DNA of 64,000 nt, from contig CAWHZU010000034.1 in assembly GCA_963833885.1 (NCBI GenBank), forward strand, positions 1 to 64,000. The letters are read 5' to 3'. Source of the DNA: JASHPR01 sp963833885 (lineage in GTDB: Bacteria > Actinomycetota > Actinomycetes > Streptosporangiales > Streptosporangiaceae). Below are positions 48,241-56,150 of this stretch, piece after piece. The notes beneath the pieces are model-generated. The model was not told the origin of the DNA and ran no database searches. It saw nothing but the letters and a program-made list of their open reading frames with translations. The position numbers and the translations under genes are program-made. Positions within the stretch are counted from its first letter, which is position 1; each line of letters begins with the position of its first letter.

Positions 48241-49581
48241 GTGACACAGGCACCAGACGTCGCCGCCATCTGCGAGCGGCTGCGGGAACAGGGCGTGGAC
48301 GTGGTCCGGGTCTCCTACCCCGACATGATCGGCGTGGACCGCGGCCGCGACGTGCTGCTCGACGAGCTGCCCACGGCGGTCGGCCATGGCCTGGCGTTCT
48401 GCCGCGCGGTCTACCACACCTCCCCGATGGCCGACGTGGTGCCGGTCCAGGGCGGCCTGGAGATGGGCCTGCCGGACATCACCGTCTACCCCGACCTGAC
48501 GACGCTGACGCCGCTGCCGTGGGAGCCGAACGCGGCCTGGTGCCTCGCCGACGCCACGACCCCGGACGGCGCGGCGGCGCCGGAGTCGCCGCGGACCGTC
48601 GCGCGGCGGGTGGCCGAGCAGGTGGCCGGCCTCGGCTACACCCTGGTCTGCGGCCCGGAGCTGGAGTTCTTCGTCTGCCAGCAGGCCGCCGACGGCAGCT
48701 GGCAGCGGTACGCGAACGACCCGGGCAACGTGTACGTGGTCGGCAGGAAGGGCGACCCCGAGGGCCTGCTCCTGCACATGCTGCGGCAGCTCAGGGACGC
48801 GGGGCTGCGCGTGACCACGGCCAACCACGAGTTCTCGCCCGGCCAGTTCGAGATCAACCTCGGTCACTCGGAGCTCGCCGACGCCGCCGACCGCTCGTTC
48901 CGGCTGAAGTCGGCGGTCCAGGAGATCGCCCGGCACCGCGGGCTGCTGGCCACGTTCATGGCCAAGCCCTTCAACGACGAGGGCGGTTCCGGGTTCCACG
49001 TTCACATCTCGATCAATGACGCCTCCGGGGCCAACGTTTTCGGGGATCCGGACGGCCCGGACGGGCTATCGCCAACCGCCCGTTACGCGATAGGCGGGGT
49101 GCTCCGGCACGCCAGGGCACTGAGTGCGCTGCTGAACCCCACCGTGAACTCGTTCAAGCGGTTCGGCCCGGACACGCTGGCGCCGTGGCTGATCGACTGG
49201 GGCCTGGACAACCGCAGCGCCATGGTCCGGATCCCGCCCGAGCGGGGGGCTGCCGCGCGGATGGAGGTCAGGCTCGGCGACGCCACCGCCAACCCGTACC
49301 TGGCCATGGCCGCGCTCGGTGCGGCCATCTACCTGGGCATCCAGGACAAGGTGGAGCCGCCGGCCAAGCTCGAGGGGTATGGCTACGACCCGGCCAGATC
49401 GCAGATGCTGCCCATGCGGCTGGGCGAGGCGCTCGACGCGCTGGAGTCCGACAACGAGCTCGGCGCCGTGCTCGGCGAGTTCTTCGTGACGTCGTTCCTG
49501 ACCTTCAAGCGCAACGAGATCGAGCGCTTCGAGCGATTCGTCACCGACTGGGAGTTCCGCGAGTACGCGTATCACTTGTGA
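48241..49581 (+). CDS. Glutamine synthetase-family ligase (GlnA/PuuA-like)
   Basis: 446 residues. The GS beta-grasp N-domain is followed by the catalytic motifs: GPELEFF (metal E), NHEFSPGQFEINLG, GSGFHVHISIND (H), NPTVNSFKRF, RIPPERG (R) and RMEVRLGDATANPYLAMA. The fold is complete. Catabolic family members attach glutamate to amines or aromatic amines (gamma-glutamyl-polyamine or anilide synthetases) rather than making glutamine; the linked catabolic genes support such a role. GTG 48241 follows GGGAG. Dyad copy 3 puts it in the proposed regulon. Confidence 0.85.
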   Translation: MTQAPDVAAICERLREQGVDVVRVSYPDMIGVDRGRDVLLDELPTAVGHGLAFCRAVYHTSPMADVVPVQGGLEMGLPDITVYPDLTTLTPLPWEPNAAWCLADATTPDGAAAPESPRTVARRVAEQVAGLGYTLVCGPELEFFVCQQAADGSWQRYANDPGNVYVVGRKGDPEGLLLHMLRQLRDAGLRVTTANHEFSPGQFEINLGHSELADAADRSFRLKSAVQEIARHRGLLATFMAKPFNDEGGSGFHVHISINDASGANVFGDPDGPDGLSPTARYAIGGVLRHARALSALLNPTVNSFKRFGPDTLAPWLIDWGLDNRSAMVRIPPERGAAARMEVRLGDATANPYLAMAALGAAIYLGIQDKVEPPAKLEGYGYDPARSQMLPMRLGEALDALESDNELGAVLGEFFVTSFLTFKRNEIERFERFVTDWEFREYAYHL

Positions 49582-49673
49582 GTTTTGCCGCGGCGCGTAT
49601 CAAGAACGGCGCGCCGCACCTCTGCTCCTTCGGGGACGCGCCAATAGCGCAACCCAGTTGAGGAGCAAAAAAG

Positions 49674-50303
49674 ATGGCGACACCTGCGCCTGCTGTGCCC
49701 GAGGCAACCGGGCTGTGGCAAGGCGGTTTCTCCGGGCCGGGTCTTCCCGCCCTCGGCGGCGCGGTAGTCATCGCCGCCCAGTGTCCTGACGACGGGGCCG
49801 GCGTCCTGGTTTCCTACGCGGGCGGCATCTTCACCCGGCAGTTCTGGACCACCGGCCCGCCCGTTCCGCAGATCATCGAGATCCTCGAGCCGGACGAGGT
49901 CGCCGCCGTCCGGGACCAGGTCACCGAGCAACTGCGGGCCCCCGGCAGCGGGCTGGACGAGGTCCCGCTGCGGGAGTTCGTGGAAGCCGTCCGGCTGCAC
50001 TTCCAGCAGGACGCGTCGCACCGGTTCGCCGAAGCGGTGTTCGGCTCCATCACCCAGTCCAGTCCGCAGGGCCTGCAGGGCCAAGTGACCTGGCCCGACG
50101 ACGTCATCGGCACCGTGCTGGGCAACGCGGACGGGATCTCCGCGCAGTCGCACCTCGCCAACGTGGCGGCCGGGAACCCGGCGTGGCTGCGCAGCTCCGA
50201 CCTGCGGTCGCTGGTGATCGCGCTGAACCAGGCGCTGGACACCGCGCAGCTCGACTCCCTGTGGAAGCAGATGCTGACCTTCGCGGAGCAGGCCCTGACG
50301 TAA
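49674..50303 (+). CDS. Conserved-looking protein of unknown function
   Basis: 209 residues that I do not recognise. No signal peptide, cysteine cluster or membrane helix is seen. The middle (EVPLREFVEAVRLHFQQDASHRFAEAVFG) is helical. GAGGAG stands 8 nt before ATG 49674, so it should be well translated. A long perfect hairpin closes it at 50318-50364. It lies between the glutamine synthetase-like gene and the subtilase gene, convergent with the latter, and may belong to neither group. Confidence 0.6.
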   Translation: MATPAPAVPEATGLWQGGFSGPGLPALGGAVVIAAQCPDDGAGVLVSYAGGIFTRQFWTTGPPVPQIIEILEPDEVAAVRDQVTEQLRAPGSGLDEVPLREFVEAVRLHFQQDASHRFAEAVFGSITQSSPQGLQGQVTWPDDVIGTVLGNADGISAQSHLANVAAGNPAWLRSSDLRSLVIALNQALDTAQLDSLWKQMLTFAEQALT

Positions 50304-50317
50304 AAGGCCTGGAAACC

Positions 50318-50364
50318 GGATGCGCCCGGGAGCCCTTACGAGGGCAAGGCTCCCGGGCGCATCC
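50318..50364. terminator. Bidirectional terminator hairpin
   Basis: Perfect 17-bp stem, GGATGCGCCCGGGAGCC (50318-50334) with its complement at 50348-50364, and a 13-nt loop that can pair further (CCCT/AGGG). It sits between two convergent genes. No U-run follows, as is common in actinobacteria. Confidence 0.8.
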
Positions 50365-50386
50365 GCGTCCAGACCGCAGGCGGCGT

Positions 50387-51682
50387 CTAGCGTGGCTGGA
50401 GCGGGTAGCCAGCGGGCAGCAGAACGGGGCCGACGCCTGGGATCGACTGGGCCCGCGCCTCGGCCAGCAGGGCCGCGGCCGCCTGGCGGGCTGTCTCGCC
50501 GGAGCGGGACATCCGCGACGCGATGAGCCCGGTGACGATCGGCGTCGAGAACGACGTGCCGCTCCACTTGGCCATGCCGTAGAACTCCCGGACCTTGTTG
50601 GCGTACGGGTAGACGTGGCAGGTGTACGTGCCGGTCGCGAACGCGTTGATGAGGTCACGCCCCGGGGCGTACACGTCGACCCATGAGCCGAAGTTGCTGA
50701 ACGTGGCCCGACCGCGCCAGTCGCCGCCGAGCGCGCCAACCCCGATCACGCCGGGGAACGCGGCAGGCCAGGTCCTCCGGTCGAAGCCGCTGTTGCCTGC
50801 CGCGGCGATGCACACCGCGCCGGTCTTGCGCACCTTCCTGAGCCACTCCTGGAAGGCGATCAGCGGAAGATCGTTCCTGGACGAGCAGGCGATCGTCAGG
50901 TGGAAGATGTCGACGCCCAGGCCGAGCGCCACGTCGAGCCTGAGGACCAGGTCCGACTCCAGTTGACTGCCCGCGATCGAGAAGACATTCTCCGCGATTA
51001 TATCCGTGGCAGGCGCGATGCAGCGGAGCACGCCCGCGACGAAAGTGCCGTGGCCGGTGTAGGGCGGAATCTGGGGCGGGTCGCCCTCGAAGGGCTCACG
51101 AGGATCCAAATCCTCGACCGGGTTCACCATCCCGATCCCCTCCAGCCACGAATGTGTCGCCGTATCCCGCAGCAGCCCAGTGTCCGCTATGTAGACCAGC
51201 ACCCCGTTCCCACCGCCGTCGTGGCAGACCGACGGGAAGGGCTCGATGTCGTAGTACGCTCCCTCGGGCTCAGTGGCAGGGCAGGATGTTCCCTGGGGGG
51301 CGACGGTTAGCACATGATTCGGGGTCGCGATCCCCGGGCCGAGTTGCTGGTCAACTGCGTCGAGTGCGTCGAGTGCCAGGGGTTGCGATTCGCCAAGGGT
51401 GAGCAGGACCACGTTCTCGACGACCCGCTGGACTCGAGCGGGATCACCTCGCACTTGGTCGTGGTCTGCATCCGGCTCGAGGATCTCCAGCACCCGTTCG
51501 AGGTGATCTTCGCGAACCAGGATTTCTCCCTCGGCGTACATGTGGCCGATCCCGCCATCGGCAGGCACGACCTTGATCTCCTTTCCGCCGCTGGGTGCGC
51601 TGCTAAAGGAGCGGATTATGTGGTCGGTCTCGTCGGCCACCTTGGGTATTACGGAGTCTCGCCAATCATCCGATTCAGTCAT
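50387..51682 (-). CDS. Cytoplasmic S8 (subtilisin) peptidase of the CHAT module
   Basis: 431 residues. The S8 triad is present: Asp167 (YIADTGL), His211 (GHGTFVAGV) and Ser377 (SGTSFSTP); oxyanion Asn near 297 in AAAGNSG. Unlike secreted subtilisins there is no signal peptide; the 130 residues before the catalytic domain are acidic and may act as an internal inhibitor or a docking part. It is transcribed divergently from the TPR-CHAT gene across 229 nt, so the two proteases may form a cascade. ATG 51682 has GGGAG 7 nt upstream. Confidence 0.85.
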   Translation of the reverse strand: MTESDDWRDSVIPKVADETDHIIRSFSSAPSGGKEIKVVPADGGIGHMYAEGEILVREDHLERVLEILEPDADHDQVRGDPARVQRVVENVVLLTLGESQPLALDALDAVDQQLGPGIATPNHVLTVAPQGTSCPATEPEGAYYDIEPFPSVCHDGGGNGVLVYIADTGLLRDTATHSWLEGIGMVNPVEDLDPREPFEGDPPQIPPYTGHGTFVAGVLRCIAPATDIIAENVFSIAGSQLESDLVLRLDVALGLGVDIFHLTIACSSRNDLPLIAFQEWLRKVRKTGAVCIAAAGNSGFDRRTWPAAFPGVIGVGALGGDWRGRATFSNFGSWVDVYAPGRDLINAFATGTYTCHVYPYANKVREFYGMAKWSGTSFSTPIVTGLIASRMSRSGETARQAAAALLAEARAQSIPGVGPVLLPAGYPLQPR

Positions 51683-51911
51683 GTTGGCTCCCACAGGATT
51701 GTGAGCGAATAGGGCTTGCCGGTGTGGGGACGGGACCGGCAGGGGCCGCAGGCGCGCGTACGCGACTGCAGGCCCCCGTACTGACACAGAGTGTCCGAAT
51801 GGGCAAGGTGATACCTCCCGCGACTGGTGTTACTTTGCGTCTCTGCTCTCTAGCTGTAAGCGATTGCCCCAAACGGGCAAGCTTGGGCGTGCAGCTTCTA
51901 AGATCAACCAT

Positions 51912-54536
51912 GTGGCAGAGGGCGAATCCGGTCAGGGTGATCCGGACGACCTGCTGCGGCTAGCCGTGTCCCGCCCGCGAGAGGCGTTGGCCATCGCGAG
52001 CAGGATCTTAAGCGGGCGACCCGGCCCGTTTGAGGCATCGGTAGCTCGCCAGGCCGTCGGGATCGTGCTGCGTGACATCGGTGATGTGAACGCTGGCGTA
52101 GGTGAGCTGCGAAGTGCGCTGCGCCTGGCCCGGCGGACCGGCGCTGTGGAGCGCGAAGCCGATGTGCTGGGGTCTCTGGGGACAGCCTTGGTCCATGCAG
52201 GTCGGACTGTGGACGGATTCGCCGCCTTTGACCGCGCCATCCAGCTGTCCTCCGGTGTGATGACGGGACGGGTACTGCATCGGCGCGGCATCGTGCTGTG
52301 GACTCTTGGCCGGTATCCGACGGCCCTAGACGACTTCCGGCGTGCAATCAGCGCGCTGCAGCGCGCCGAAGACTGGGTCTGGACGGCTCGAGCACTAGAA
52401 GGCCGCGGGCTGGTTTACCTAGCCATTGGCTCGCCCACTCGCGCAGATGCCGACTTCGTGGCTGCGGGGCACCTGTACAGCGAAACAGGTCAAGAGCTGG
52501 CAGCGGTCCATTCGGTACTAAACCGGGCCTCGGTTGCCTTCCGTTCGGGTGACCTTCCGGCCGCTCTCTCCCTCCTTGACGAGGCTGCCTCCCGCTATCG
52601 GCTGCTCAATGTGCCGATGCCCAGTCTCAGACTCGACCGTTGTGAGGTACTGCTGGCAGCTGGGCTAACGACCGAGGCGTTTGCCGAGGCGGACTCGGCA
52701 ATACGCGATATCGAGCAGACACGCGGCTGGTCAACCAAGAAGGCGGAATTGCTGCTGACCGCGGCTAAATGCGCTTTGGCGGCGGCGCAGCCGCAGGGAG
52801 CCCTGGACCGAGCGCAGGCTGCTTACCGTCTCTTCCGTTCACAGCAGAACACTTGGGGTCAGGCGCATAGTCGGCTGGCGCTAGTTCAGGCGCGATACGC
52901 AGTAGGGCCGGTATCGGGCAGGCTGCTGCGTGCGGTGGACGAGGCCGCTGAGACGCTGGCAGAACTGGGCTCGGGCGAGGTGACGCAGGCACACTTGCTG
53001 GCCGGGCGGGTGGCCCTGGAACTCGACCGTCGGGCAGACGCCGACCGTCATCTCCGCGTGGCGGCCCGAAGCAGGCGACGTGGTGCGGCGATAGCGCGCG
53101 CCAGTGGTTGGCTGGCTGAGGCTCTGCGCGCGGAGGCGGCTGCCGAGTCTCGCCGGATGCTGGCTGCCTGCCGCCGGGGCCTTGAGGTGCTGGACGACCA
53201 CCGGGTCACGCTCGGCGCGTCGGAATTGCGCGCCCAGGCCACCGCGCGGGGCGGGGAGCTGGCCGCGCTCGCGCAACGGCACGCCGTGCGCGCCCGCCGA
53301 CCAAGGCTGCTGCTTGTCTTGACCGAGCGCTGGAGGGCCACCGCGCTGACCGTGCCGTCGGTGCGGCCATCCGCCGACACGGAGCTCAACGCCGGGCTGG
53401 CGGCACTGCGCGAGGCGACCAGTCGGCTGGAGGAGGCCCGGCGGCAAGGCACGCCCACGGGGCCGCTGCAGCGGGAGCAGCTTCGGCTCGAGGGCATCGT
53501 GCGGGCCCGCTCGCTGCAGGCGCCGGGTGTGGCCGGGACCGGCCGTTCCGTGATCGACGTCGGCGCGCTGCTCGATCAGCTCGGCGGGGCACAGCTTGTC
53601 GAGATCGTCGACGTCGACGGCACGCTGCACGTGCTCGTCTGCGGGGCTGGGCGGGTGCGGCTGTTCACGGCCGGTCGCACCGAGGACGCGGTCCGCGCCG
53701 CCGGCTTCGCACCGTTCGCGCTGCGGCGGCTGGCCCGTGGGCGGGCCGGGGCCAACGCGGACAGCGCACGAGCCATCCTCAACGCCGTCGGACCGGAGTT
53801 GCAGGACGCGATCCTCGGCCCGGCGGCCGGGCAGCTCGGTGATGCCCCCGTCGTGATCGTTCCACCGGGCAAGCTGCATGCCGTCCCGTGGGCGCTGCTT
53901 CCGGCGCTCGGCAGCCGCGTCTTCAGCGTGGCCCCGTCCGCACAGGCCTGGATGCGCGCGCGTGCCGCCAAGCCGCCCGGCAGTCGGCGGGTTACCCTCG
54001 CCAGGGGTCCCGGGCTGACCACCGACGGCGCCGAGGTCCCAGTGCTCGCCGACATGTACTCCGGCGCCACCGTGCTATCCGGGAAAGGAGCCACGGTCGA
54101 GCAGGTGTTGTCCGCGATCGACGGAGCCTGGCTCGCGCACATCGCCGCGCACGGGCGTTTCCGCGCCGACAGCCCGCTGTTCTCCTCACTGCAGATGCGG
54201 GACGGGCCGCTGACCGTTTACGACTTTGAGCAGTTGCGCCGGGCGCCCTACCGGCTGGTGCTGTCGAGCTGCGACTCCGGCGTCGTGGCCCCGGCCGGTG
54301 CGGATGAGTTGCTAGGCCTGGTGAGCAGTCTGCTGCCGCTTGGCACGGCCGGCATCGTTGCGGGCGTCGTCCCGCTCAACGACGATGCCCTCGTTCCGTT
54401 GATGGTCAACCTGCACCGCCACCTGCTGGCGGGCCAGAGCCTTGCCGAGTCGATGTACAGCGTCCGCCTGGACGCGGCCGGCGATCCGGTGCAGTGGGTC
54501 GCCGCGATCTCGCTGGTGGCCCTCGGCGCTGGCTGA
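51912..54536 (+). CDS. TPR-CHAT caspase-like protease
   Basis: 874 residues. Residues about 15-420 contain helix-turn-helix TPR-like repeats (ALYxxGRYPTALDDFRRAI, DLPAALSLLDEAASRYR and others). The C-terminal CHAT domain (about 590-870) has the His-Cys dyad: His747 in HIAAHGRF and Cys787 in LSSCDSG. Such CHAT proteases form a caspase-like family that in type III-E CRISPR (Craspase) is activated by target RNA; here no CRISPR locus is seen. The neighbouring subtilase, small protein and sigma factor suggest a proteolytic signalling unit. GTG 51912 follows TAAGAT by 7 nt, so the mRNA may be leaderless. Confidence 0.85.
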   Translation: MAEGESGQGDPDDLLRLAVSRPREALAIASRILSGRPGPFEASVARQAVGIVLRDIGDVNAGVGELRSALRLARRTGAVEREADVLGSLGTALVHAGRTVDGFAAFDRAIQLSSGVMTGRVLHRRGIVLWTLGRYPTALDDFRRAISALQRAEDWVWTARALEGRGLVYLAIGSPTRADADFVAAGHLYSETGQELAAVHSVLNRASVAFRSGDLPAALSLLDEAASRYRLLNVPMPSLRLDRCEVLLAAGLTTEAFAEADSAIRDIEQTRGWSTKKAELLLTAAKCALAAAQPQGALDRAQAAYRLFRSQQNTWGQAHSRLALVQARYAVGPVSGRLLRAVDEAAETLAELGSGEVTQAHLLAGRVALELDRRADADRHLRVAARSRRRGAAIARASGWLAEALRAEAAAESRRMLAACRRGLEVLDDHRVTLGASELRAQATARGGELAALAQRHAVRARRPRLLLVLTERWRATALTVPSVRPSADTELNAGLAALREATSRLEEARRQGTPTGPLQREQLRLEGIVRARSLQAPGVAGTGRSVIDVGALLDQLGGAQLVEIVDVDGTLHVLVCGAGRVRLFTAGRTEDAVRAAGFAPFALRRLARGRAGANADSARAILNAVGPELQDAILGPAAGQLGDAPVVIVPPGKLHAVPWALLPALGSRVFSVAPSAQAWMRARAAKPPGSRRVTLARGPGLTTDGAEVPVLADMYSGATVLSGKGATVEQVLSAIDGAWLAHIAAHGRFRADSPLFSSLQMRDGPLTVYDFEQLRRAPYRLVLSSCDSGVVAPAGADELLGLVSSLLPLGTAGIVAGVVPLNDDALVPLMVNLHRHLLAGQSLAESMYSVRLDAAGDPVQWVAAISLVALGAG

Positions 54537-54542
54537 CAACGG

Positions 54543-55013
54543 TCACAGCGTGATCCAGCTGGTCAGCGCGTCGGCGTCGGCCGCGGTCCTGCAGTGCAGC
54601 CGGAACGTGCCGGCCGGCATGGGGCGGATCGTAAAGCGGCCGATCCCGTCGGCGGGGACCGTTGACTCCGCGCCATCCCGCAACTGAACCTTGATCGTTC
54701 CCGCCTGGGCCGGGACGATCTGGCCGAGCAGGGAGTCGTGCGTCACCTCGAGCTCGATGGTCAGGTGCGCCGAGGTGAATGTGAGCGCTCGGATGGACGC
54801 AGTCTCGGCACGCGTGCTCGGCGCGATGTCGGCATCGCGGCTGGAGTCGTAGGTGAGCTCGGCTAGTTCGACGTCAATGTCAATGCTGCGCCAGGCAAAG
54901 GCGTTCTTGGCGGCTTCAACGAACTCGGCCGGGACGGTCCGGCGCTCCGCCAGGGCCTCCCGCAGGGCGTCCAGCAGCTCTTCGTCGTCCCAGATGTCAG
55001 GTACCGTGCTCAC
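54543..55013 (-). CDS. Small conserved protein next to the sigma factor
   Basis: 156 residues. An acidic start (DDEELLDALREALAERRTVPAEFVEAAKNAFAWRSID) precedes a beta-rich part ending in GRFTIRPMPAGTFRLHCRT. The family recurs beside sigma-70 factors in actinobacteria, as I recall. It could be an anti-sigma-like or adaptor protein; this is an inference. It has no membrane segment. Its start overlaps the sigma gene stop by 4 nt, so the two are coupled, and it ends 6 nt from the convergent CHAT gene. Confidence 0.7.
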   Translation of the reverse strand: MSTVPDIWDDEELLDALREALAERRTVPAEFVEAAKNAFAWRSIDIDVELAELTYDSSRDADIAPSTRAETASIRALTFTSAHLTIELEVTHDSLLGQIVPAQAGTIKVQLRDGAESTVPADGIGRFTIRPMPAGTFRLHCRTAADADALTSWITL

Positions 55014-55615
55014 CCTTTGGTCTCCTTGACTCCGGCGTGCTTGGCGTCCTGGCTGATGATCTGGGCGAGGTGCGGAGACCGCCGCAACCGTTCCAGGCAG
55101 CGAGCACGCTTCGGGCCGATGCTGCCCACCGGGATGCCCAGCCTGATGCTGATGTCCGAGTAGGGCAGCGGCGGGTCAGTGACTAGCAGAGACAGCAGGT
55201 CGTGGCAGTTTGGCTGCAGTTCGGCGAAGGCTGCGCGCAGAGCGGCGTTGAGTTCGGCCACGATCAGCCCTTCTTCGATCGTGGCCCCGTCGGCGTCACT
55301 GGGGATCTGGCCATCCGGCGGCAGATCGTCGTGATCGTGCCTGCGGGCCACCCGCAGCACCCGGAAGATCTCGCGCTTGGTCGTTGTCGACAGCCACCCC
55401 GGCAGGGCCGCCGCGTCCCTGATACCGGCGATGTTCCCGACCAGCAGCAGCCAGACGCTCTGGCTAACGTCGTCGGTGTCCTGGGGACTTAACTTGTACC
55501 GCTGGCAGATCGACCACACCAGCGCGGAGTACCGATCGATGAGCTCGTTCCACGCCTCGTGGTCGCCGTCGCATACCCGGGCGACCAGGGCACTGACCGA
55601 CGAGTCGTCGCCCAT
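55010..55615 (-). CDS. ECF-type sigma-70 factor
   Basis: 201 residues. Region 2: WNELIDRYSALVWSICQRYKLSPQDTDDVSQSVWLLL. Region 4 near the C-terminus: LLVTDPPLPYSDISIRLGIPVGSIGPKRARCLERLRR, a sigma-4 HTH. So both DNA-binding parts are present. ATG 55615 follows AAAGGA at 8 nt. Because the small protein gene is coupled to it, they may work as sigma factor and regulator; the likely regulon includes the neighbouring CHAT or subtilase genes, unproven. The open frame upstream lacks family sequence. Confidence 0.85.
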   Translation of the reverse strand: MGDDSSVSALVARVCDGDHEAWNELIDRYSALVWSICQRYKLSPQDTDDVSQSVWLLLVGNIAGIRDAAALPGWLSTTTKREIFRVLRVARRHDHDDLPPDGQIPSDADGATIEEGLIVAELNAALRAAFAELQPNCHDLLSLLVTDPPLPYSDISIRLGIPVGSIGPKRARCLERLRRSPHLAQIISQDAKHAGVKETKG

Positions 55616-56045
55616 GGCGTGTCCTTTCCAGGCCCTCGGGGCCTGCTGGGGCGCGTGCCGTAAATCGGTCCCGGCGCGGTGCCGCAATCCAGCTGGAAAG
55701 CAGACCCGGGCCGGAAACGTATTGATCCGATCGTTGCAGTATGCGGCGATCTGGTCAGGCATTCTGGCTACTCCATCGCTGCGTCGATCCCGAATCGTGG
55801 TCGGCTGGGGGCCGTGGCGCGGCTTTCGCCGCGCCACGGCCCAGCGTTGGACGGCACGGCGACGTCGCCTGCCGCGCCAGCCAGTCCCCCCGGGGCTCAG
55901 ACTTCATTGCCTGGACAGAGGAGTCAGGCCCCTGGCGTGATACGCAGATCGCGAAAATTTTCCGGTACGCGGTCCGCGTCAGCCCGCGGGGGTCGGCGTC
56001 GACCAGCCTCGGGTAAGGTGCCACGACGGGACGAACGGAGTATCT
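55616..56045. other. Intergenic region between sigma gene and acyl-CoA ligase
   Basis: About 430 bp without a recognised gene. It should hold the divergent promoters. On the plus strand TAAGGT (56014-56019) could be the -10 for the short upstream ORF and the ligase. A GC-rich stretch near 55800-55900 shows no clear repeat. Confidence 0.45.
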
Positions 56046-56150
56046 ATGCAGGTAGAGCGTGAACTGTCTGGGATGGTGACGGTGGACGGCGTCGCGCGGA
56101 GACGACCCCGCGTCACCCGATGGCTGGTTGCGCACTGGCGGCTCTCCTGA
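56046..56150 (+). CDS. Possible 34-residue leader ORF overlapping the ligase start
   Basis: ATG 56046 has GGAG 5 nt upstream and opens MQVERELSGMVTVDGVARRR, ending TRWLVAHWRLS with TGA at 56148-56150. The acyl-CoA ligase ATG (56120) lies inside it in another frame and has no clear ribosome binding site of its own. It may thus be a leader ORF that couples or tunes ligase translation. There is no homology evidence. Confidence 0.35.
   Translation: MQVERELSGMVTVDGVARRRPRVTRWLVAHWRLS

Noticed and set aside
45242..48244. 1,000-codon plus-strand frame
   Set aside because: It lies antisense to the aldehyde dehydrogenase and decarboxylase genes, both of which have intact family motifs.
51864..51880. 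TTGCCC-N5-GGGCAA inverted repeat as operator between subtilase and CHAT genes
   Set aside because: Short arms and only one copy; GGGCAAG recurs at 51801 but without the dyad.
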